Shown piece after piece: positions 1-5,467 of a DNA stretch of 9,978 bases (position 1 is the stretch's first letter; each line of letters starts with the position of its first letter). The notes under the pieces are model-generated. The model saw nothing but the letters and a program-made list of their open reading frames with translations. It was not told the DNA's origin and ran no database searches. The stretch is from Phycisphaeraceae bacterium. Its GTDB lineage: Bacteria; Planctomycetota; Phycisphaerae; Phycisphaerales; Phycisphaeraceae. Where the stretch lies: positions 1 to 9,978 of the forward strand of contig JANQKH010000357.1 in assembly GCA_028281215.1 (NCBI GenBank), written 5' to 3'. The position numbers and the translations under genes are program-made.

Positions 1-217
1 CGGGGCTGACGTCGTCCAACAAGTCGGAATTCGCCAGTGTGCGCGCTAACGCGGGCAACTCGGTATCGAGTTTGAATGTTTTTGACCCAAGTTTCGCCGT
101 GGCGACGTCGGCGCCTTCGGGCAATGTGACCTCAATGAGCACGCCGGTCTTTTCACCGCAGCCGAGCAGGGTGAAAAGCACGGCGAACAAAGCAGGCGTT
201 GAGATATATCGGTTCAT
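1..217 (-). CDS. Putative lipoprotein, 3' end beyond the window
   Basis: An open frame begins at the ATG read from 217 down and runs 72 codons without a stop to base 1, so only the N-terminus is visible. It starts MNRYISTP, continues with a hydrophobic stretch (about residues 9-18), then LLGC with the cysteine at position 20: a type II signal peptide with a lipobox. The mature protein would be acylated on Cys20 and anchored to a membrane. After the lipobox comes GEKTGVLIEVTLPEGADVATA, which I cannot assign to a family. A weak GGGGA Shine-Dalgarno lies 7 bases before the ATG. It lies 114 bases downstream of the DUF4914-like gene on the same strand and could be co-transcribed with it. The lipoprotein call is well supported; the function is unknown. 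Confidence 0.75.
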   Translation of the reverse strand, partial: MNRYISTPALFAVLFTLLGCGEKTGVLIEVTLPEGADVATAKLGSKTFKLDTELPALARTLANSDLLDDVSP

Positions 218-239
218 ACGGCAGATCCCCAGCCATGAG

Positions 240-257
240 CCCCGGCTTCGCCCGGGG
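240..257 (-). other. GC-rich hairpin between the DUF4914-like and lipoprotein genes
   Basis: CCCCGG (240-245) pairs with CCGGGG (252-257) around a six-base loop. It lies 75 bases past the stop of the DUF4914-like gene and 22 bases before the lipoprotein ATG. No T-run follows on either strand, so it is not a classical intrinsic terminator. It may be a processing or stability hairpin, or a chance GC palindrome. Confidence 0.3.
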
Positions 258-331
258 ACTGTTTCCCAGACGCCTTAGCATGCGTGCCACACACCAATAC
301 AAATATACCTTTTCACACAACCAACCCGCGC

Positions 332-2227
332 TCATCCAATCCGTTCATCCGGTAACAGTGCCGCGTAGTCTTCGACCGAACCGCCGGACAGGCAGCAATC
401 GATAATCTCGCGGCCGAGCGGGAGGAGGTCCGGTTCGAGGTATTTTTCCAACTGTTTCCGGAAGAATTTGTGCAGTTGTTGTGCGCCGAGGTCGTACGCT
501 TCGGGGCCGACTTCGTCTTGCGTTTCCACGCGAAGCATCACCGGCGGAATGTGTGTGCCTTCGACGACGAGTTGTTTGGGCACCCAGCCAAGCAACGGGC
601 ATCGCGCCGCTCGGACCTGGTCCTTGCGGAACTTGGCCAAGCCGCGACGGGCGAGGTATTCGCGGACGATCCATTGCGGCATGAAGCCGGTCCGCCAGCA
701 ACCGATGTGCTGGTTGGGCACGAGGATGAACAGCGTGCGGGTGGTGGTTTGAATCTGCTTGAGCAGCAGGTTGGCCTGATCGACGCGACGCCCGGTGGCG
801 AACGGCCAGTAGGAGCCGACGCCTTCCGACGCCAGCCCGCCGGTTTCATCGACGATGGACGGGTTGCCGTGCCCGCGCGGCGCGGTCAGGCGCCAAAGCC
901 ACGCCAGCGCCGGCGGCAGAATCTGCAACATGCCGATAATGCCGTACGTCGGTTTTTCCTTTGTGCAAGGTGGCGTGCGCACGCCGAAGCTGCGAATGTC
1001 GACCGTCACTTTGCCGTCGACCACATCCTCCACCGCGTAGCGCGGAATCACCACGCGCGGGTTCGGGCAGGGCACGCCCGGTTCATCTTCGGTGTGCTCC
1101 CAGATCAGCGTCGTCGCGCCGGGATGCGCTTCGATGTTCAAAAACAGAAGCGGTCCCTTCGGCTCGATCGTCATGCGCTCCAGGTGCGGATCGATGCCGT
1201 AGTGATTGATGTGATTCACGCGCACAAACCACGCGCTCTCGGCATCCATCAGCGAAAGCTTGCCGTTGTCCGATTGCAGTTCGCTGTGGCACAACGCCAT
1301 GTCGTCGGTGACCGGCCGCAGTTCACAACTGCGCGGCAGCGCGACGTGACGCTTGTCATCGTTGGTCACATTCTGACCGAGCATGAGTCGGCCGTCACGT
1401 TCGCGGTGCGCCAGTTCGAGCATTTCACTTTTGCCGCCGCCTGATGCGCCTTCGTGCATGAACGTGACGATGTTGTCGTAAGGCGTCACCACCTGCACAG
1501 TCGAACAATGCGCCGTGACCCAGCCTTCGGTTTCGCCCAGCGTGATCAGCACGCCGTACACACCTTTCTTGGCGCTGGGGCCGGGGTAGAGGTTGTAGCT
1601 GAACAGTTCGTGTATCTCATCGGTGCGGTTGTGGACGACGATCTGCTTGCCGTCGAAGTGCGTGTGCCGGAAGGGCGGGGCGACATAGATCACCGCACGC
1701 GGTGAGAAGTCGGTGGGCGTTTCGTCCGGCGTCATCATGCCTTGCAACAGCGCGAGCCCGAGCGCGAAGAAGCCGGCATTCGCCGGCGCGATGACCAGCG
1801 CGGGCATCCCATGGTTCTCATCGCCCGCGAAGAACGGAAAGACGGCCAGTTCCTGCGTCTTGAGCCACTCGAATGTTTCGTTGCGGACGGACTCGAATTC
1901 CATTCCCAACTGATCGGAGAATCGCTTCTTGTCGGTGGGGCGATCATCGCCGATGACCATGCAGTCCGGGTCGCGGCGGCGCATGTACGGGTGGGTGTAA
2001 TTGGCGGCGACGCCGTTCTTGGTTCGACAGACGCGGGCTTCGACGAACGGCCCTTTGCCGGGCACGTCGTAACTCACCTCATGCCAACCACTTTCGTCGG
2101 CGTCGCGAGTCGACAGCTCGACCAGCTCGTCAACACTGTTGGCCAAGGCAAATCCGGGGCAGGCGGCCAGAAGTTCGGTGACCTCGGCCGGAACGTTGAA
2201 CGGTAGGGCTTGTGTGCCCGTCATCAT
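332..2227 (-). CDS. DUF4914-like protein with PEPCK-like P-loop
   Basis: The protein is 631 residues from the start chosen here, the length I recall for DUF4914, a family of unknown function. Numbering from that start, residues 260-268 read GASGGGKSE, a Walker-A-like loop resembling the GxSGxGKT kinase loop of phosphoenolpyruvate carboxykinases. It is preceded by AHCSTVQ (239-245), similar in place and wording to the segment before the PEPCK loop. Later come PNPRVVIPR (389-397), GIIGMLQILPPALAWLWRL (429-447) and EGVGSYWPFATG (468-479), also PEPCK-like in flavour. A nucleotide-binding role is inferred; the substrate is unknown. Start choice: four ATG codons run in tandem at 2224-2233. A strong AGGAG (2235-2239) sits 7 bases before the third (2227), 4 before the second and 10 before the fourth. 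The longer frame to 2311 begins with TTG, lacks a ribosome site and runs through a terminator and promoter, so I reject it. Confidence 0.82.
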   Translation of the reverse strand: MMTGTQALPFNVPAEVTELLAACPGFALANSVDELVELSTRDADESGWHEVSYDVPGKGPFVEARVCRTKNGVAANYTHPYMRRRDPDCMVIGDDRPTDKKRFSDQLGMEFESVRNETFEWLKTQELAVFPFFAGDENHGMPALVIAPANAGFFALGLALLQGMMTPDETPTDFSPRAVIYVAPPFRHTHFDGKQIVVHNRTDEIHELFSYNLYPGPSAKKGVYGVLITLGETEGWVTAHCSTVQVVTPYDNIVTFMHEGASGGGKSEMLELAHRERDGRLMLGQNVTNDDKRHVALPRSCELRPVTDDMALCHSELQSDNGKLSLMDAESAWFVRVNHINHYGIDPHLERMTIEPKGPLLFLNIEAHPGATTLIWEHTEDEPGVPCPNPRVVIPRYAVEDVVDGKVTVDIRSFGVRTPPCTKEKPTYGIIGMLQILPPALAWLWRLTAPRGHGNPSIVDETGGLASEGVGSYWPFATGRRVDQANLLLKQIQTTTRTLFILVPNQHIGCWRTGFMPQWIVREYLARRGLAKFRKDQVRAARCPLLGWVPKQLVVEGTHIPPVMLRVETQDEVGPEAYDLGAQQLHKFFRKQLEKYLEPDLLPLGREIIDCCLSGGSVEDYAALLPDERIG

Positions 2228-2245
2228 CATCATGCTCCTATGCGT

Positions 2246-2277
2246 AAAAAAAGCCGCTTCTTGCACAAAGAAACGGC
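2246..2277 (-). terminator. Intrinsic terminator ahead of the DUF4914-like gene
   Basis: Read on the minus strand, GCCGTTTCTT (2277-2268) pairs with AAGAAGCGGC (2262-2253) as a 10-bp stem with one G-U pair and a five-base loop, followed at once by seven T (2252-2246). This is a textbook intrinsic terminator. It lies 78 bases after the stop of the 118-residue gene, so it can end that transcript. It also lies only 7 bases before the Shine-Dalgarno of the DUF4914-like gene, leaving no room for a promoter after it, so it may act as an attenuator of that gene. An alternative 7-bp pairing (2279-2285 with 2255-2261) would use part of the same 3' arm and exclude the terminator. Confidence 0.8.
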
Positions 2278-2287
2278 CAGAAGCGAC

Positions 2288-2316
2288 ATTATAGTGATTG
2301 TGATAATTCAAGTGAA
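2288..2316 (-). promoter_or_regulatory. Candidate promoter for the DUF4914-like gene
   Basis: On the minus strand a perfect TATAAT (2293-2288) stands 17 bases after TTCACT (2316-2311), a 4/6 match to the -35 consensus. Transcription would begin near 2281, which puts the terminator hairpin right at the 5' end of the RNA. The -10 box is strong; the -35 is only fair. Confidence 0.5.
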
Positions 2317-2354
2317 TTGCGAGCCCGCCTTTACACAGATCACACAGTTCTTCA

Positions 2355-2711
2355 TCATTTTTTATTTCGCTTACGTTTCTTCTTGGAATCCTTGTCGGGT
2401 GGTTTCATCTTCTTGAAAGCCGATCTGCCGAATGAAGGGTCGAGTCGCACGATTTCCTGTCGACGCAGGTCAAGCGTTTCGTGTTTGCCCTGAGGGGTAC
2501 TGACCAGGACAAACGGCAGGCAAACTCCTTCCACGCGAAGCGGGTCGCCGGCGTCCCATGGCATGAACCGCACATGGATCACTTGCATGTCGCGCTTCCA
2601 CTCACTGCACTCCGGCAGTAATTGGCCGATTTCATGACAGACGGTGATGTAGTCGCCCAACTTCACATCGTCCGGCGCCAATCTTCGAGATGTTGATGTT
2701 TTCAGCTTCAT
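2355..2711 (-). CDS. Hypothetical protein, 118 aa, lysine-rich C-terminal tail
   Basis: The frame runs from ATG at 2711 to TGA at 2355-2357. An in-frame stop four codons upstream of the ATG bounds the start, and no clear Shine-Dalgarno is present. The body (about residues 15-100) looks like a compact folded domain: LGDYITVCHEIGQLLPE, then MQVIHVRFMPW, VCLPFVLVSTPQGKHETLDL and RRQEIVRLDPSFGRSAFKK. There is no signal peptide or membrane segment. The last 18 residues are almost all charged (PPDKDSKKKRKRNKK), suggesting contact with nucleic acid or another polyanion; this is inference. I do not recognise the family. The protein looks real because its hydrophobic pattern is regular and the flanking frames are poor. 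A terminator follows 78 bases after the stop, so it probably forms its own transcription unit. Confidence 0.65.
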   Translation of the reverse strand: MKLKTSTSRRLAPDDVKLGDYITVCHEIGQLLPECSEWKRDMQVIHVRFMPWDAGDPLRVEGVCLPFVLVSTPQGKHETLDLRRQEIVRLDPSFGRSAFKKMKPPDKDSKKKRKRNKK

Positions 2712-3026
2712 GTCATCACGTCAGTATCGCCGCGCTGGGTTCAACGCAGTCAGGGGTTAGGGTTTATGGTGTGGTAAAACGATCGCTGTCGGGAATTTCG
2801 TGAGAATTACCGATCGATTCGACGTTCAGGTGGTCAACGGTATTCAGATGGATACCGCCGGCGGTCTTTTCAGACGCGTTAGAGGAGATGAAAAAAGCAA
2901 TAGGTGATGAATCGCACGGCATTGCCTTTCGACATAACGTCAACTGGCAAGCGTAGGCTCGGGGCGTTGCGAGTCAAGGGGATTTGGAATGACGAGGATG
3001 GGGCGGGTAACCATAAGCCAATCGTG

Positions 3027-3045
3027 TTTGCTATTTGTTAGCAAA
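3027..3045. promoter_or_regulatory. 19-bp dyad, candidate operator
   Basis: TTTGCTA (3027-3033) and TAGCAAA (3039-3045) are perfect inverted repeats separated by five bases. The left arm contains the -35 box and the right arm lies in the spacer of the promoter at 3028-3056, so a dimeric protein bound here would block RNA polymerase. No regulator gene lies in the window, so the binding protein is unknown. Confidence 0.5.
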
Positions 3046-3056
3046 TTTGATACAAT
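3028..3056 (+). promoter_or_regulatory. Promoter upstream of the 652-aa membrane protein
   Basis: TTGCTA (3028-3033, 4/6 to consensus) is followed after exactly 17 bases by TACAAT (3051-3056, 5/6), with TG one base ahead of the -10 making an extended -10. Start of transcription is expected near 3063. The next convincing gene starts at 3471, giving a leader of about 408 bases unless a closer promoter exists. I saw no better promoter between 3063 and 3470. Confidence 0.6.
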
Positions 3057-3220
3057 CGCCCGATTCCGCGTTTTTATCGGCGCGGCCTGTCTCAAGGGTT
3101 TGTGATGTTCGGTCATTCAGTGAATCATCTGGTGGCGACATGTCTTGGGGAAAACCCGGAACCCAAGGCTAAGTGTTTTGGAAAAATTGAGTTGCACCTG
3201 CTTCTGAAGTGGCGGATGTG

Positions 3221-3244
3221 TGTCAGAGGGATATCCCTGAGACA
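3221..3244. repeat. 24-bp imperfect palindrome in the leader
   Basis: TGTC (3221-3224) and GACA (3241-3244) flank AGGGATATCCCT (3227-3238), which is itself a perfect palindrome; only the two bases between arm and core on each side break the symmetry (20 of 24 symmetric). As DNA it could be a protein site; as RNA it could fold as a hairpin with an AUAU loop. Confidence 0.4.
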
Positions 3245-3284
3245 TTTCACAACCTACTGGAGTGTCTCGGCTTATAGGTGTTTT

Positions 3285-3309
3285 GGGCGTCGAGGGGAGG
3301 GGGAGGGGG
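3285..3309 (+). other. G-quadruplex motif in the probable leader
   Basis: Four G-runs (3285-3287, 3294-3297, 3299-3303, 3305-3309) are separated by loops of 6, 1 and 1 bases. This satisfies the G3+N1-7 rule on the sense strand. The single-A loops favour a compact parallel fold. It lies about 160 bases before the ATG at 3471, so in RNA it could affect elongation, stability or translation. Whether it folds in the cell is not shown by sequence. Confidence 0.5.
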
Positions 3310-3328
3310 TGGCGTGGCGACAATTGCT

Positions 3329-3349
3329 GGTCCGGGCGCTGCGCCGACC
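3329..3349 (+). other. Short bulged hairpin in the leader
   Basis: GGTC (3329-3332) pairs with GACC (3346-3349) and GGCG (3335-3338) with CGCC (3342-3345), with a CTG loop and a two-base bulge. It follows the G-rich tract by 20 bases. No T-run follows, so it is not a terminator. Confidence 0.3.
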
Positions 3350-3470
3350 ATTGGATTGGAAGGTGGCAGTTGTCGAAAAAAACGGTTCGGATCAGGGGTT
3401 GTCCCTATGTCGGAGTAAGGCGGGAACGTGATGCGGCGCAAAGCCGTAGAATTCGGCAGAGGTGTTGTTC

Positions 3471-5429
3471 ATGAGTCGTAATCGTGTCATTCAGTTGGCG
3501 TTGGTGCTGGTTGCGATCGGCGCGTTGTTGGTGACGTCGTTTGTGAGTGTGCCACAGATCAACAAAGAGCGTCAGGCGTTGCAGTTGGTCAACGCCGCGC
3601 CGAATGCCGACACGCCGGCCGAGGTGTCGTTCATGGTGACGTTGTCGGGGCCGTTTCGTGGGTTCGTGATCAACTATCTCTGGATGCGGATTGAAGACCT
3701 CAAACAGAAGGGCGATTTCGCGGAGATCAACAACTTGGCGCGGACGGTGACGGCGTTGCAACCCCGGCAGCCGGATGTCTGGTCGTTCCATGCATGGAAT
3801 ATGGCATACAACGTGTCGGTGCAGACATATACGCCGGAGGAGCGTTGGGATTGGGTGGATCGCGGCATTCGCCTGTTGCGCGAAAAGGGCATTGTTTACA
3901 ACCCGAAAGCGGTGAAGCTGTACCGCGAGTTGACGTGGATATTCTTCCACAAATTCGGGCAATACTCCGACGACATGCACTGGTACTACAAGCGCCGTCT
4001 GGCGCGGGAGTGGACGGAACTGCTGGGCATGCCGATGGCGAACGAGACGACCGAAGACGCAATCGCACGGTTCGCGCCCGTGCCGGCATCGCCTCACAAG
4101 TTGGAAGCATTGATCGGCAAGAATCCACAGGTGCGCGTGTTGCTCGATGAGTTTTTCATTCCCGCCGGTTACGACATCGAAGCAGGCTTTGAGCCAGAGC
4201 GAAAGAAGGCGCGGGAGAAGTTGTTGCGTGCGATCGGCGTGGTGCTGATGTACCACTACATCAACGATGTGAACATGCTGCCGAAGAAGATTCGCGTCAA
4301 GCCGGCGTACGACCCGGCGATTCTGCCGGCGTTTGAAGACGACGCCAACCGCCAAGCGATCACCGCGCTGGTCGCGCATCTGCGCAAGCGCGTGTTGATC
4401 GACAACTACAACATGAACCCGAACCTGATGCTGGAGATGATGATAGAGTTCGGGCCTTTGGATTTTCGCCACGCGTCGGCGCACGGGATGTATTGGGCGC
4501 ACCGCGGCGTGCAGGTGATGGATTCCCTGCTCGACAAGCGCGGCATTGATCGCGTGAACACGCTCCGCCAGCGCATTCACACGCCGCAGGACATGTTCCA
4601 GAACGGGCGGTTGTGGTACGACCCGCATACGGACATTCTCACGCAGGAGCCGGACCTGCGTTTCATTCCGTCGTATGAACGTTCGATGGAACTGGCGATG
4701 GAAGACCTGCGCAAGAACCAGGCGGGTGTGAAGGACACGTACGAAGCGGGACATGAAAACTTTCTGCTTCAGGCGATGGTGTTTCATTACATGTACGGCA
4801 ACCGGGCGGACGCGGCGATTTATCACCGCAAGGTTCTCACGCTTTACAAGGATCGGCCGCACAACGTGCAGACCAAGCGGTATGAGTTGGCGATGGATGA
4901 ACTGGTGGCGCGCGAGTTTCTCGGCAACGTGATCAACATGGAGAACCTCAGCGCGTACCTGCACGGCAACCTGCGTCAGGCGATGTGGGCGCGCGTGAAA
5001 GGCGATAACGAGGAATATTCACGACGGATGCTGCGGGCGAAGGGCGCGTACGACGAATACCAGAAAGAGCAGAGCAACGCGACGCCGATCGCGCCGCAGG
5101 ATCGTATGGGTCTGCCGCCGTTTGAAGTGTTGTTGGCGGACACGATCAATCGCATGCTGGTCACGCCGTTTCATATCACGAGCCGCGCGCGGCTGTGGGC
5201 GAACACGCCCGTGCCGGTTCAGCGGATGTTGTTCGACCGCGTTCGGCCGATGCTTTACACGCTGGCGGCGGATTCGGGTTACGACCCGAACCTGATGTTC
5301 CCGGAGCCGCCGGGGATGGAAAGTTACCGAGCCGAGCAACGCCGTCGCGCGGAGGAACGACGCCGGCGCGAGCGTGACGCCAACTCAAAGGAGGTCAAGT
5401 CAGGCGGTGATGGGAAGCAGAACAAGTAG
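3471..5429 (+). CDS. Membrane-anchored helical (TPR-like) protein, 652 aa
   Basis: The ATG at 3471 is chosen because AGAGG (3458-3462) sits 8 bases ahead; the GTG at 3462 would overlap that site. Residues 6-27 are one hydrophobic segment after a basic start (MSRNR), with no lipobox and no clear cleavage site: most likely an N-terminal anchor with the rest outside the cytoplasm. The body is rich in aromatic, amphipathic helices, including FVINYLWMRIEDLKQKGDF (65-83), WSFHAWNMAYNVSV (104-117) and RWDWVDRGIRLLREKG (125-140), then HKFGQ..DDMHWYYKRRLAREW. The pattern is TPR-like, and I recall similar WxxxAWNMxYN proteins in Planctomycetes and Verrucomicrobia; no function is known to me. No catalytic motif was seen. 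The last 35 residues are a charged Arg/Glu/Lys tail. It is apparently a single-gene unit with a long leader, converging with the mutarotase gene. Confidence 0.85.
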   Translation: MSRNRVIQLALVLVAIGALLVTSFVSVPQINKERQALQLVNAAPNADTPAEVSFMVTLSGPFRGFVINYLWMRIEDLKQKGDFAEINNLARTVTALQPRQPDVWSFHAWNMAYNVSVQTYTPEERWDWVDRGIRLLREKGIVYNPKAVKLYRELTWIFFHKFGQYSDDMHWYYKRRLAREWTELLGMPMANETTEDAIARFAPVPASPHKLEALIGKNPQVRVLLDEFFIPAGYDIEAGFEPERKKAREKLLRAIGVVLMYHYINDVNMLPKKIRVKPAYDPAILPAFEDDANRQAITALVAHLRKRVLIDNYNMNPNLMLEMMIEFGPLDFRHASAHGMYWAHRGVQVMDSLLDKRGIDRVNTLRQRIHTPQDMFQNGRLWYDPHTDILTQEPDLRFIPSYERSMELAMEDLRKNQAGVKDTYEAGHENFLLQAMVFHYMYGNRADAAIYHRKVLTLYKDRPHNVQTKRYELAMDELVAREFLGNVINMENLSAYLHGNLRQAMWARVKGDNEEYSRRMLRAKGAYDEYQKEQSNATPIAPQDRMGLPPFEVLLADTINRMLVTPFHITSRARLWANTPVPVQRMLFDRVRPMLYTLAADSGYDPNLMFPEPPGMESYRAEQRRRAEERRRRERDANSKEVKSGGDGKQNK

Positions 5430-5441
5430 GGGGTATGAGGC

Positions 5442-5461
5442 GGCGATCGTTCGAGATCGCC
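5442..5461. terminator. Hairpin between convergent genes
   Basis: GGCGATC (5442-5448) pairs with GATCGCC (5455-5461) around a six-base loop, inside the 38-base gap between the stop codons of the 652-residue gene and the mutarotase gene. Its position suits a terminator shared by both directions, but no T-run follows on either strand, so termination is uncertain. Confidence 0.4.
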
Positions 5462-5467
5462 ACACGT

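Larger units (their letters stand above)
2712..3470. other. 759-base region without a convincing gene
   Basis: This region separates divergent genes. The left part (2712-3026) holds short repeats only: TTCAGGTGG at 2825-2833 and TTCAGATGG at 2843-2851, a CGGTAT/ATACCG dyad (2838-2857) and a 12-bp palindrome (2854-2865). No clear promoter for the 118-residue minus-strand gene was found. The right part holds a good plus-strand promoter with an overlapping dyad (3027-3056), then about 400 bases of probable leader for the membrane-anchored protein. A 108-codon plus-strand frame from ATG 3105 to TGA 3431 has an AAGGG site, but its many AGA, AGG, ATA and TGT codons are unlike the neighbouring genes, so I do not call it. 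No tRNA or known riboswitch was recognised. Confidence 0.6.

Noticed and set aside
470..1444. 324-codon plus-strand frame opposite the DUF4914-like gene
   Set aside because: It is antisense to a coherent protein, rich in Arg, His and Ala, with no ribosome site or motif.
2228..2311. N-terminal extension of the DUF4914-like protein from TTG at 2311
   Set aside because: It would translate through a -10 box, a strong terminator and the Shine-Dalgarno itself, and has no ribosome site of its own.
2888..2956. 22-codon frame MKKAIGDES... after AGAGGAG
   Set aside because: The Shine-Dalgarno abuts the ATG with no spacing, the frame is very short, and no promoter is evident.
3105..3431. 108-codon plus-strand frame after the 3028-3056 promoter
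   Set aside because: An AAGGG precedes the ATG, so it was considered. However, codon use (AGA, AGG, ATA, TGT, CTA) is unlike the neighbours, there is no third-position GC bias, the protein is rich in Cys and Trp without pattern, and it crosses the G-rich tract. A leader is more likely.
3405..4964. 519-codon minus-strand frame opposite the 652-residue gene
   Set aside because: It is antisense to a well-supported gene, extremely rich in His, Arg, Val and Gln, and has no domain pattern; this is the usual shadow of a high-GC gene.
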